From NCBI RefSeq assembly GCF_949987515.2, contig NC_082694.2, forward strand, positions 62,246,080 to 62,310,079: a stretch of DNA of 64,000 nucleotides, in the 5' to 3' direction. Both the position numbers and the translations under genes were made by a program. Shown one piece after another: positions 23,586 through 34,769 of this stretch; within the stretch, counting starts at the first letter, position 1; every line of letters begins with the position of its first letter. The stretch is from Delphinus delphis. Lineage: Eukaryota; Chordata; Mammalia; Artiodactyla; Delphinidae. The notes below the pieces were generated by a model that saw only the letters and a program-made list of their open reading frames with translations, searched no databases and was not told where the DNA came from.

Positions 23586-24254
23586 ATGCATACTAATCTC
23601 AAGTTATCCCAAATAATGGTTACTTTTTCAAAACTTGGAACTTTCTCTAAAGAACGATCTTTTCTGAATATGAAAAATAAGTACTTTTGATTCTCAGTTC
23701 TCTCTTTTGGCCTTCCTCCAGCCAAACCTGCAGGAAAGACCATAAGGTAGTGTCCAGTTTTTATTTGTGGAGGAATAGCTTTCAGTTAGGTTGCCATTTA
23801 ACTGATTCAGGCTGCCAATTAGTGTGATAGAAAAATAGCTCTAACTCTGGAATTTTTGTTATTTATTGAAAAAAGCTGAGTATAGGACATTTAGGGTATC
23901 TTAACAGAGTTATTTTTGGAACAGGGTAAAATGATAAGATACAGAGCACATTCTTTATATAGAGGACACCTAACAACTCTAGCCCTCATCCTTAATCATC
24001 GCTCTTTGTTATTAACTTTGTTCTCTATTTCATTAAGAAAATAAAGGAAGTTGAAAGAGAACTTCCAGAATCTCAGCCTACCACATATACCCACTTAAAT
24101 TCGTTCCCATTTACCCTGACTTTTCTTCAGCTAATAGTATAGATAAATTCTTTGTGCAGCTAATAAAGGCAAACAATTCCACTTAATAGATCTCATCATC
24201 TCTTACATCAGCAAAGACATAATTCAATTAATTCTCTTCTTTTGCTCAAATTTG
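23586..24254. other. Unassigned stretch
   Basis: No gene or named repeat recognised. Confidence 0.4.
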
Positions 24255-25240
24255 TATCTATAGCCAAGTGCTCCTCCCAGGACTCCAGACCTTTATATCC
24301 AGCTGCCTACTGAACATGCCCACTTGGTTGCATAATAAGCATTGCAGTCTTTTAGTGACCACAACCGAGATCCTAACCCTAACCCTAGCCCTAACCCTAA
24401 CCCTAACCCTAATCCCCCAGCACCTGTACCACTAAACCTACCCCTCAGTATTCCTTTTCTCTGTCAAAGATGATGTCATCATTCCCATTGTTCAGACCAA
24501 AGTCTGTACATTCACACTGGCAGAAAATACAATTTTTCTACCTTTGAAATATTGATATATCCAGAATCTAACCACTTCTTATCACTTCCATGGTAAACCC
24601 TGATCCAAGCCAAATCCAGGTTATTGCTGCAGCCTGTTTATTGGTCTAGCTGCTTCTCTCTTTGTCTTCCTTCAGTTTTTTCTTAAAACAAAAGCCAGAG
24701 TGATTCTACTAAAACAAGGTCAGAACATGACGTGGCTGTTCTCATACCTTTTAATTACCCACCACCCCACTGAAAGAAAAAGCCAAAGACATTACTTTGA
24801 CCAGCAAGGCTGTACAGCATCTGCCTCTTGTTAATTCTCCTATTACTTCCCCTTCTGCTCACTCAGCTCTAGCCACACTGCCCTCCTTGCTAGTGTTTGC
24901 TTGTCAAACACTAGGCACAGTCCATTTCAGAATTGCTATTCCTTTTGCCTAGTCTCAGGGCTCCTTTCCTCACTGAGTGCAGATCTCTATTCAGATATTA
25001 CCATCTCACCTGATTATGTCATCAGGATAAAGATTGCAACATCCCAATGCTCCATATTCCCTTTTCCTTTTTCTCTATAGCACTTGTCATCATCTAACTA
25101 TATATTTGGTTGTTTATTGTCTGCTTTGCCCGACTAGAATGTAAACTCAATGAAGGCAGAGGTTCTTGTCTGTTTCCTTTATTTTTATATTCCTGGTCCT
25201 TAGAATTTTACTTGAGTGTTTAATGAATGTTTATTATTAC
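24255..25240 (+). mobile_element. L2 LINE 3' region
   Basis: Long collinear match to L2-type sequence: ctttatatccagctgcctac, gcccacttgg, then tatccagaatctaaccacttc, ccaagccaaatccaggttattg, gccagagtgattctac, aagccaaagacatta, ccacactgccctccttgct, tatagcacttgtcatcatc, tttattgtctgctttgcc and agaatgtaaactcaatgaaggcag. No open frame. The short telomeric array at 24372-24412 interrupts it. The element name is from memory. Confidence 0.7.
24372..24412 (-). repeat. Interstitial telomeric repeat (TTAGGG)n
   Basis: On plus this is CCTAA followed by six hexamers, five CCCTAA and one CCCTAG, 41 bp in all. On minus it reads TTAGGG. It interrupts the L2 relic between tcct and aatcccccag. A 36-bp insert (exactly six hexamers) would restore the L2-like sequence tcctaatccccc. 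Confidence 0.97.
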
Positions 25241-27184
25241 TGTGTTTATTTTTGTTGTTGTTGTTGCTGTCATTGTTATGAAGTACTGTAATCTCATAAC
25301 AAAATCTATTTCATATCCTGCTAGCATAGCTTTGCCCTTTCTCCAAGTGGATCGCCTGACAATAGATATTTGATTTAACTTAAGGAGTACTCTTTGAATA
25401 TCTATTATCTGCTTAGTATTGACCTACTTCTTTGATGGGAAGATAAATAATATGAATACTATATATTGCTCTCAAAGAGCTTAAATATTTTTTTAGGAAG
25501 CTAGACTATGCATGTAAAGAAATTTTTTAAATGCCTGAATGATAAAATAAATATTCAATCATTCTTTCAGATATACAACATATTTTTCTGGGCAGTTACT
25601 GTCACTCACAGCCTAATCTAGATGTCATGCATATAAATAAACAGGGAGGAGACTGACCCATATGAGGTCATACTCTAATTAAATGCGCTAAATCCACTGA
25701 ACAGAAAAGAGTGGTCAGCACTAATGAGAGAGAGATACTAAAGATGAAATTCAAGAAGTAGGTGGCACAGGACATTTTGTCTGGACAATATAGACAACCT
25801 TCATAAAAACTGAAAATTCAATGTCAGTTCATGACCCAGAAAATACCTCCCATCCCGTCCACTCTCTTAAATCCTGATTCAAGGTTCTGTCTATTCATGC
25901 TCTGGGTATAAGTTGTTCCTACACATAAATCTGTCTACAGCGGATCTTGTGGTAAATGATATTACTCTTAAATAAAGTTTGAGCCACGTTCAAATCTACT
26001 TTGGTAATGGACTATAGATGTGGGCTAATAAGGTACTTTGATTATCTTCCCATTTATTTTGGCTCTGGAAATGTGTACAGTGAGGATTTTTCTGTACCTA
26101 CAAGGCCAGGTTACACAGCTTGTGTTGTTCTCTGACATAGGCTGCAAAACTGGTCTGCTTTGGTCTCTGCATGGAAATGGAGGGCTGTTAATCCTTCGGC
26201 GTTGCCCCATCTAACTGCTCCAATGCACTTAGTTTGCCCTGTTTCCTAGCAACTGGTTCAATCTAATTTGTTTTCCTGTAGCACCCCTTCTGCATCAGGC
26301 TTTCTTGTGCCTCTTCCTCTTGTTAAATGGATTTATCAGTGTCTAATAGCCTTTGCACCATATGTCTATCAAACAAGCTTTCCCCCAGAAGAGCAGGGTC
26401 CTGGGTAATTCCATGTACCTTCAGTGGAGCAGTTTTTAATTTGGGGCCTGAACATTAATTTCAGAGAGCTCTCTGGTCATGTACATTATTAATATTATTT
26501 TATTTTGTAGTATAAAAAAACTTCCATGGTGAGAAACCACTTTTCTCTCCAAGGGCTCCTTATTAAAAACTGCATAGATAATTTTTACTTACCTAAATGC
26601 AGTTTGTGACTCATCCAAATTATGTAAACTTGCTCTCGTGTGAGCAAATTATATATTTGTTTATTGTTCCCATTACTGTTTCTTTCCCTATCTTATAATG
26701 ACTGTTAGGGAGGAAGAACTTTAAATACTTTAATGAGCAATTGATAATGCACATCCTGGGTGTAGGATGTTACAGCTTTTATAGAGGGATGATCGAGAAG
26801 TGGCAACTTACTTTGCCTCTGATCAGTTTATACATGCCTAATTCAAACAATATACTAATACATATAAATGCTAATATTATGAGTTACTGTTTGTATTACA
26901 TGATAGTTTTTGTATGTGTTATATAGTAGGCCTGCACTGGTAAGACTTACTCCATGAAGTATTCTCTTTGGGAGACATCTTCCCAAGAGAATGAAGAGCA
27001 AGGTGATATAAAGCATGTCTACATAGGCTCTCCAAGACACTCTACTCCTTACTAGCAGAGTGAAAAAGGAAATGGAAAGAAGCCAGTGTTAGTCTTAGGG
27101 AAAATCAATCTTCATGGAAGCCTGTAATGGTAACATGTTAGGCCACACTGACTGTTAAGTATAATTGTTGCTATTAAGTAGATT
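25241..27184. other. Unassigned stretch
   Basis: No gene found. About 26100-26480 is unlike any repeat I know and has balanced composition, so it may be old unique DNA. A TTG/GTT run lies near 25253-25270. Confidence 0.4.
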
Positions 27185-27201
27185 AAAAATAGACTGGATG
27201 G

Positions 27202-27405
27202 GGGCTTCCCTGGTGGCGCACTGGTTGAGAGTCCGCCTGCCGATGCAGGGGACACCGGTTCGTGCCCCGGCCTGGGAAGATCCCACATGCCGCGGAGCGG
27301 CTAGGCCCGTGAGCCATGGCCGCTGAGCCTGCGCGTCCGGAGCCTGTGCTCCGCAACGGGAGAGGCCACAGCAGTGAGAGGCCCGCGTACCGCAAAAAAA
27401 AAAAA
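27202..27405 (+). mobile_element. CHR SINE, first of a tandem pair
   Basis: Near-consensus copy with A-box-like motif at 27214-27224 and B-box-like ggttcgtgccc at 27257-27267. A 17-bp perfect duplication ending agactggatgg lies at 27185-27201 and 27406-27422. It shares the ctaggcccg variant with the copies at 27444 and 62798, whereas those at 10434 and 16063 have ctgggcccg. Confidence 0.96.
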
Positions 27406-27443
27406 AAAAATAGACTGGATGGAGAAATAAAAATAGCAGTCTT

Positions 27444-27657
27444 GGGCTTCCCTGGTGGCGCAGTGGTTGAGAGTCCGCCTGCCGATGCAGGGGACATGGG
27501 TTCGTGCCCCGGTCCGGGAAGATCCCACATGCCGCAGAGCGGCTAGGCCCGTGAGCCATGACTGCTGAGCCTGCACGTCCGGAGCCTGTGCTCCGCAACG
27601 GGAGAGGCCACAAGAGTGAGAGGCCCGCGTACCGCAAAAAAAAAAAAAAAAAAAAAA
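27444..27657 (+). mobile_element. CHR SINE, second of a tandem pair
   Basis: Same strand as its neighbour, starting only about 22 bp after that copy's duplication. Own duplication agcagtcttg at 27435-27444 and 27658-27667. The A-tail is about 24 A. The different duplications show two separate insertions, not a tandem duplication. The 160-codon minus-strand frame at 27155-27637 runs through both SINEs and is an artefact. Confidence 0.96.
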
Positions 27658-27725
27658 AGCAGTCTTGTGGGGTGAATGAAATGCATTTAGACTGTAAAGG
27701 TAAGACTGGAAGGCTCCCTCTACAA

Positions 27726-27850
27726 CAGTGTTTCTCAGTTTGAAAAGGACATCAAATCCACGTGAAGAACTTTATCAAAACACACTTGGCCAAAGACCTA
27801 CCCATGGAGGATTTCTTCTCACCCAAAGTAGGATTTCAGAGGCACATCAC
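27726..27850 (+). mobile_element. MER5-like hAT element fragment
   Basis: Starts cagtgtttctcagtttg and continues acatcaaatccacgtgaag, tatcaaaacacact and ggccaaagacctaccc. This follows the left half of the MER5-type element (cagtggttctcaa ... cagaatcacctggagg ... gttaaaacacag). The right half is missing. Confidence 0.55.
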
Positions 27851-28359
27851 AAAAAAAGAGTAATCAAAAGGTTTTGCAAAACTAAAGACATATGTATCCA
27901 GTACCCAAAATAATGTTATTCTGTAATTAGAAGTAGGCATTCAATGTAATGCATAATTAAAGGACACTCATTAAATAGGTAAGTAGTTAGAGGTGACTAA
28001 TATAAATACTGATTACTTACTCTGTAAATTAGGTTGCTTTCAGATATGAAAAATGAGTTATTTTATTATTTTTTAAAGTACTATACTGGCATCATGTAGA
28101 AAGTTGTCTTCTCCCCCCTCGTCTTCTACCAGCATTGTTCAGTATCAGTGTCTTCAGTGCTCAGGAATTATTCATAGGGGTTCTAACTGAAGGAGTTCTT
28201 GCCATCTTTCAGAAAGCCATTTGAATTTCCAGTTCTTACTTCAAAAATTTCACTGACAACTCAAGTCCATAGATGTCTGTCATTATGATTTTATAAAATA
28301 AATATTGCTCCTACTCATACCTGGTTGCAGGTATTTGGAAAGCTGGGATCGTATCTAAC

Positions 28360-28475
28360 ACACAGAGATATGTATGTTGTTCTGCCTATGCACTTTTCCC
28401 CATACCAGGCAGCTAAATTTGCACATAGAAGATACTCAAATGCCTTTCAAATGAATGAATAAATGAGTGGGTGAA
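28360..28475 (+). mobile_element. L2 LINE 3' end
   Basis: Contains taccaggcagctaaatttgc, acatagaagatactcaaatg and a terminal aatgaatgaataaatgagtg, the classic L2 end (cctggcacatagtaggtgctcaataaat...gaatgaatg). Confidence 0.6.
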
Positions 28476-28762
28476 TTAAAAAGCTTCTATGATGTTTGTA
28501 GAAGTCTGGCCAAGAACGAGTTTGATGCTGAATTTATTAACAGTTTGAGATTTCTTAAATAGAGTTGGAAAGCCCTATCTTATATACACACTGAGGGTTG
28601 TCTTGCCTGTGTGACAAGCCCTTGGCTACTAACATGTCTTACCTCTATACCATCCACTGGCCTCTACTATCCCTCACCTCTACTGTCTCACATCATCCTC
28701 TTCTGCTTTTGGGGGAAATTTAGTTCCTTTGTGTACAGGGACACAACTTCTTATTCTTTTAT

Positions 28763-28894
28763 GAAAGAAAGAAGGAAGGAAGGGAGGGAGGGAGGGAGGA
28801 AGGAAGGAAGTGAAGAAGGAAGGGAGAGAGGAAGGGAGGGGGGAGGGCGGGAGGAATGGAGGGAGGGAGGGAAGGAAAGAAAGAAAAAGAAAAG
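28763..28894. repeat. (GGAA/GGGA)n polypurine microsatellite
   Basis: About 130 bp of plus-strand purine with aaggaaggaagggagggagg units and imperfect spacers. The long open frame over it (28611-28970) is a Lys/Glu/Gly/Arg artefact. Mirror-symmetric stretches could form H-DNA. Confidence 0.95.
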
Positions 28895-31769
28895 CCTATT
28901 GCCTCCCCACCCCACCTCCACATTTGGCTACATTGTGCCCTCTCTCCCTCCTATGTTTCTTTTGCTTTGATATGACAACTGGCAGGCTTTCTGTTATATG
29001 ATAAAATGCAAATTTGGAGCAACTAGAATATTGCTACCATTTCGGAAAAGTAAATGCAAAACTTTCTGAAATGTATCAATATTTTGGCTTATAAATAGAG
29101 TTTTCTTAACTTAAAAAGTCCCAGATTTCTCCTCATAAAAGATTCAGACCACCAATATTTCAGATCTCAAAATATAATCTAGAAGTATCCTAGTCTGTCT
29201 GGTCTGCTGCAATTCACTTAATCCACTTGACTTCATTCTGATTTGTGCAGATCAGGCCAGTTAACCATATTTCATTCTTGGAATTTCTGTCTGATTAATC
29301 TGTTTTAGTTTGGCTGTAGGCAACCCAAAACAATATGCCTAGCTCTCTGCCTCAGGAACTTTACCAACATTTACACCCTAGATTCAATTACTAGAGTTTA
29401 GCTGGAGCTACAACACGAAATTGAAGATCAACCAGCTTCTCACGGAGCACTGATGTTATTATCCGAGGTCTGCCATCCTTGTGAATAGTGGAATAGTGAA
29501 TAGTCCTTTTCAAAGGATGTATATTGAACCTCAGGTCCGATATGTGAACTCCATCCTTTTAAAATGTATTTCAGTCTGGCTAACTTGTGGTAAGAGAGTG
29601 ATTTAATTCAGTTTTCATTTAACAACTTCTCCTTTTTCACTTAAAAAAATACTCTATCATCAATTTTAAATATAACGGTTTTATACGTATTAAGTGATGG
29701 TTACTAGGGTTTTCCTGTGGCATTTAAAATATTTAAGTGTGTGATATAATTCCCTGAACTATTTTATAGAGTTTAAGTCAATTCATACTTTTGAAAATGA
29801 GGAAAAATGAAAGAAGAAGAAAAACTTCCTTCCAATGGACAGAGCTGATTTCCTTTTTTTGATAAATGGAAATTCATTATCAGTGCAGCAAACATAACAT
29901 GAATCTAGTTTACATCAATCTAGTGTTAATTAATCAAGCTAAACTTTGTAAACTGTAATTAAAATAGCAAAAATGCTGAAAGACTCCTGAATTGCATTTC
30001 ACATGGACAAGCTAAATATCATTGTGGAAAAAAACAATGGCAATTTCCTGTGAATGTTAATCATTTGGTCCATGTGCTTCATTCTTCTAGTAATTGAATA
30101 TAATGATTACAGTAGATTTGAGACTGTACTACATTAAGGAAAGGAAAGATCATGTTTAAAATTAGGTATGTTGATCAAATACTCTCTGTAACATAAACTA
30201 ATAAGCAATAGTACACTGAAAGTAATGAAACCATTTGAACAAAGTCAAGATGATTTTGCTCCATATAACATGCAAAATCAAACAACAGGGTTGCTTCCCA
30301 GTGAGCTTTCTTTTCTCCTTCTCAGGATCTACAGATTTATCCTAAACTTGACTTAGGATGCATTATCAGACGGAGATCCTGAGATAAAGACTTGTGGAAG
30401 TCATTTATATACTAAGAAGTGCTTCCAGGGGAGACCAGGGATAGGAAGACTGGGCCAGGGAAAGGGAGAAGCCAAGCAATTGTGGGATCCTAGGCAGATG
30501 TCCCACAGTCGGCTCAGTTCCATCTGTCTGGACCAAGTGGCTCCAGTAGCTGAAGAGCAGTCCATCAATAAAAATCATAGAAACTGGCTGTTAAAAGCCC
30601 ATGGGTGGGGCTGGGGTGTTAGGTACAGAAATGGCAGCAGTGGGCATTGTCTTCTATAGTGTTTCTTGTATGACTTGCATGATTTTTGGTGCTTCTTATC
30701 ACATGTACAAAGCTATAAGATTCTTGAGGTCAGGGTTCATGTTTAATCTGCCTTTACATCTTCTTAAGTAACTTGCAAATGGTGTGCTCTCATGAAGTAC
30801 ATTCTGCATTGCAAAAAATGTGAAAAATAATTCTGCTTTACCCTGCTCACAATTTTTCTGGAATCCTACCTGCATTTTGGTGCAGGTATTTTGAGTGAAA
30901 TATTACTTTTTTTTTATACTTGTATTTTAATTTCACCTGTTACTGTACTGCCTTGGAATAAATCTTAAATATTTGTATACATTTGATCTTGTCTGATTTA
31001 TGAAAGTTAGAGGATTCTGTATTCCAATGTAGAATTTTATTTCTGTGAAGAACTGTATTATGAAAGTTACTCAACTTCCAGCAGCATATTCATGCAGAAA
31101 TCTAAGAAGCACAGAACAGCAAAGGGCATTCCAATGACTAATAACTTTAACACTGTTCTTGAATCCCACTCTTGGGCACAATGCTAGATTTTTTGGAAAG
31201 GGCTGGTTGACTCTGGAAACTGCAGAACAACCAGAAGTAAAATGATGCCACCTGTTGGTTGTGCACTTAATTCCAGTAACAGGGTGGATAACTGGAGAGT
31301 ATTTTCATCATTACTTCAACTAAACTGTAAGTTATCTAAGAACAAATGCTCTTCTCTTATATCTTTAGAATTTTCCCAGTAACTAATACGATATTCTGTT
31401 CAATGGGTGGGCACCATGCATTTTATCTGGGTAAGACTGTGATTATAATGCTAAGTCATTGAGAAATTTCTGTGACCACTTTGCCCTGTGTGTTCTTTGT
31501 TGGTATGAACAGATGCATAAAAGAAGTTCACAGTAAACCGAATAATCTTTTCTACTTTGCCACATGCTTCTCTGAGCCTTGACAGATGTAAGGTTACATA
31601 TAAAATATAGGAAAGCTGGGGATTTCTACTCACCTGTGTACAAGTTTGGAAGCATTTCTCCAAACATCTAAAATTTTAATTTATTACATACACACACACA
31701 TACACACTGTATGTAACATGTGTATAAACCTATCACACAAATTATAAAGACAAAAATTGCAATTTAGGG
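28895..31769. other. Unassigned stretch, possible conserved noncoding DNA inside
   Basis: No gene or confident repeat over about 2.9 kb. About 29860-30120 is dense in homeodomain-like TAAT motifs. About 30705-30790 and 31320-31400 resemble very diverged L2 3' ends. Short (CA)n-like runs occur at 31688-31706. Confidence 0.4.
31244..31258 (-). promoter_or_regulatory. CTCF-like motif
   Basis: On minus this reads ccaacaggtggcatc, 13 of 15 matches to CCASYAGRKGGCRSY. Motif-only evidence. Confidence 0.25.
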
Positions 31770-32205
31770 AAGCTACTTCCATGCTTCTTTCCAATACTAT
31801 CACACTGCCTCATTCCCAAAGTAATCATTGCCTTGTATCGTCTACTTATCACTCACATGCTTTTTAAATATTGAGTTTACCTAACTTTATCGATTTAGCT
31901 GTAAGCAACACATAGTTAAGCTTTCATTGATTTTGAGTTTTATAAATATGGTATCACACTGAAGTTAGTCTTCTAAGATTACTTTTATTTATGCATTTAC
32001 TTATGTGTTCATTTCTTTATTATATTCAAGAATGCATCTAAATTTCAAGCATACTTTGCCATGTGGAGGTGTTTCTTTTACTTTCATTGCTATGTACTAT
32101 GCTAATAAGTTATTGATTGTTTCTATTTTTTTTCTTTTTTTGATATAAATGAACATTGTTGAACATGTTTCCTGGTACACATATGAAAGCCATTCTCTAA
32201 GTTAT
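31770..32205 (-). mobile_element. Ancient L1-like repeat
   Basis: Same family of old LINE-derived sequence as 8610-9165: cttgtatcgtctacttatcac, ttataaatatggtatcacac, cattgctatgtactatgc and gaacattgttgaacatg occur in the same order. Strongly decayed. Confidence 0.45.
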
Positions 32206-32340
32206 ATAACTTAACATTAAATATATAATATATATTTATTATTTATATAATAAATATATTTTAATATATAGCTGAACATTAAATATAATTAGACTAAAAC
32301 ATTAAATATATATTAACATCAAATATAACCGTTTCGTATG
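32206..32340. repeat. AT-rich low-complexity with repeated aacattaaatata
   Basis: Almost pure A+T. The motif aacattaaatata recurs at about 32211, 32274 and 32299 with AT-palindromic filler. Confidence 0.6.
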
Positions 32341-32609
32341 TTTATTCATCATTCAGTTTGCTCTTATGTTTGAAAGCTATTCGTATACTTTAGTTTCTTT
32401 AGGTAACTCTTCTTTTCTTATTGATTTTGGGTGTTTTTTAAAATATCTTCTTGATTCTAATCTTTTGTCAGTTGTCTTTTCAGAGTATTTGGCACTCCCT
32501 TAACTGTTTTAATTGCTAAAGAGTAATTCTCAATTTTAAGGTAGCAAAATTATTAAACTTTTTCCACATTAAGCATTTAAAAAATCTTATATAAGAGATA
32601 TTTTTTATT
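32341..32609 (-). mobile_element. Older L1 ORF2 fragment, left part of a split copy
   Basis: Antisense L1 ORF2, with tcttttgtcagttgtctttt and ttctcaattttaagg in the right order. The copy continues at 33391 after a younger L1 insertion; the junctions carry that insertion's duplication. Confidence 0.65.
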
Positions 32610-33390
32610 TCACTAAGCATAATACCCCCCTGGGCCATCCATGTTGTCACAGTGGCAAGCTTTATTCTTTTTTATGGTTAAGTAATATTCCATTGTATAT
32701 GTGTGTGTGTGTATACACTTCTTCTTTATCCATTCATCTGTTGATGGACACTTAGGTTGCTTCCACATTTTGATTATTGTACATAATGCTGCTATAAACA
32801 TGAGGCTGCATCTATCTTCTCAAATTAGTGTTTTCATTTTCTTCAGATATATACCCAAGAGTGGAATTGCTAGATCATATGGCAGTTCTATTTTTAATTT
32901 TTTGAGGAACCTCTATAGTTTTTTCCATAGTAGCTGCACCAATTTACCTCCCCACCAAGAGTGCACTATGGTTCCCTTTTCTCCACATCCTCACCAACAC
33001 TTATTATTTCTTGTCTTTTTGTTGATAACCATTCTGACAGGTGTGAGGTGATATCTCACAGTGGGCAGAGAAAGACAAATACTGTATGTTTTCACTTATG
33101 TGTGGAATATAAAAAACAAACAAACAAACATAACAAAACAGACTCACAGATATGGAGAACTAACTAGTGAAGAGTATTGGGGGAAGTGGTGAAGGGGATT
33201 AAGAGGTACAAACCACCAGTTATAAAATAGGTAATCACAGGGATGTAATGTACAGCACAGGGAATATAGTCAATAATTTTATTATAACTTTTTATGGTGT
33301 GTGTAACATAAAAATATTGAAGCACTATGTTGTACACTTGAAATTATTATTACATTGTAAGTCAACTATACTTCCATAAAAAATTTTTAA
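32610..33390 (+). mobile_element. L1 insertion with twin-priming 5' inversion
   Basis: Two joined halves in opposite orientation. 32610-33058 is L1 ORF2 C-terminal sequence on minus (frame 32613-32801 reads MFIAALCTIIKMWKQPKC then PSTDEW). 33061-33390 is the following ORF2 end and 3' UTR on plus, from cagagaaagacaaatactg to an A-rich end. The minus part ends at the L1 sequence that directly precedes the start of the plus part. Flanks agagatattttttatt (32594-32609) and agaaatattttttatt (33391-33406) match 15 of 16. This is the hallmark of twin priming. Confidence 0.9.
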
Positions 33391-33965
33391 AGAAATATTT
33401 TTTATTCCAGAAGTCATTAGAATATTTTCTTTTATAATTTTTAATACTATGCCTCTCACAGGTATTTGATCCATCCAAAATCACATTTATAAAATGTTGC
33501 AAGTTTGGGTATAATATTTTATTAAATGGATAACTAATTTTTTCTAAGACCATTTAGTTCTTTATTTCCTCAATTATCTTCAATGCCATGTTAATTGTAT
33601 ATACATTTTTATGCACATTGGGGATTCTTTCTGGGCTTTCTTTTCTGTTAAATCTGTTAATATATTTCCATCTGAATGTCATATCTTCTTTTCTACAACT
33701 TTAAGATAAATTCTTATATATGTAGAGCAAATCTCCCTCTCTTCTTTCTCAGACATGGCCATTTGCAGATTAGCACACCTCCAAATAAATTATAAAATCA
33801 TTTCTACATGAACCTCAAAATCCTGTTGCAATTTCAAATGGTGAAATTAGAATTCAATTAGGAGAAACTGAATACTTCTATGATATTGAATCTTCTCATT
33901 TATAAGCATGGTATAACTTTCCATTTTTGTTGCTGTTTATAATGATACCATTTTTTTTCAAAGAA
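33391..33965 (-). mobile_element. Older L1 ORF2 fragment, right part of a split copy
   Basis: Continues the L1 from 32609: agaaatattttttattcc equals the L1 aagaaatctttgcc segment. Further on, ccaaataaattataaaatcat, aatcctgttgcaatttc and tgatattgaatcttctcat are conserved antisense ORF2. Confidence 0.7.
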
Positions 33966-34029
33966 GGTTGTATTTTCCGAAAATGACCACTTGATTTTCC
34001 TACAGTGTTATACTCTTCCTTTGACACTC

Positions 34030-34490
34030 CCTCCATCGTGATTGGCATTTATGTGCCTTGTCTTTGAAACAGAGAGGACTGCCTTAAGCCATGAAGTTTG
34101 GTGGAATGACACTAAATAACATCTGACGTTTTTATAAAAATGCAATTCTTCTCTGTCTTGTGTTCTTTGGATACTCACTCTTGAAGCCCAGCCACCATTT
34201 CATGAGGAAGTCCAGGCAGCCCACAGAAAGGGCCACGTGTAGAGGAAATTAGAATGTCAGTACATAGCCTAGGGTGAGCACTGAGCACCAAATGGTCATC
34301 TTGAAAGTGGATCCTCCATATCTCAATGAAGCTGATTCAACAGATACCAGATGGAGAAAAGACAAGCTCTCCCCAGAAAACTCTGCCAAAATTATAGACT
34401 TACAAAAAAAAATACTATTGTTGTTTTAAGCCACTAAATTTTAGGGCGATTTGTTATGCAGCCTAAATATCTGATTTGTTTACGTGCTGT
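34030..34490 (+). mobile_element. MLT1-like (ERVL-MaLR) LTR fragment
   Basis: Matches in order: tgaagcccagccaccatttc, gaggaagtccaggcagcccac, agggccacgtgtagag, cttgaaagtggatcctcc, caatgaagctgattcaac, and the ending ttgttttaagccactaaattttag ggcgatttgttatgcagc-like. Solo and decayed, with no internal retroviral genes nearby. Confidence 0.55.
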
Positions 34491-34769
34491 AACTGTGGTT
34501 GATAGTGTACAGAAATGCAAATAACTTTCATGGATTAATTGAATATCTGTCCACTTTTCCAAACTTCCTTCTTCTAATATTTTGTTTTTATAGATTTGCG
34601 GGGAGGTTCTACATAGACAATTCTTCCTTCTTCAAATAAGAAGTTATTTTTGTTCCTTCCAATAAAACACAATGTAGATGAAAAGTAGTGAAAAGCTCAT
34701 CTTTATCTTCCTTATTCTGGATTTAGAGAGGAAGCTTCTAAAATTTTACTTTCAAAATTAGTAATAGGA
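34491..34769. other. Unassigned stretch
   Basis: Short AT-rich spacer between an LTR and an L1 5' region. Nothing recognised. Confidence 0.4.

Noticed and set aside
27155..27637. 160-codon minus-strand open frame
   Set aside because: It runs antisense through two CHR SINEs and their tails. The two halves repeat the same SINE-derived peptide, and similar frames appear at every other CHR copy.
28611..28970. 119-codon plus-strand frame rich in Glu, Arg, Gly and Lys
   Set aside because: It is the translation of the GGAA/GGGA microsatellite.
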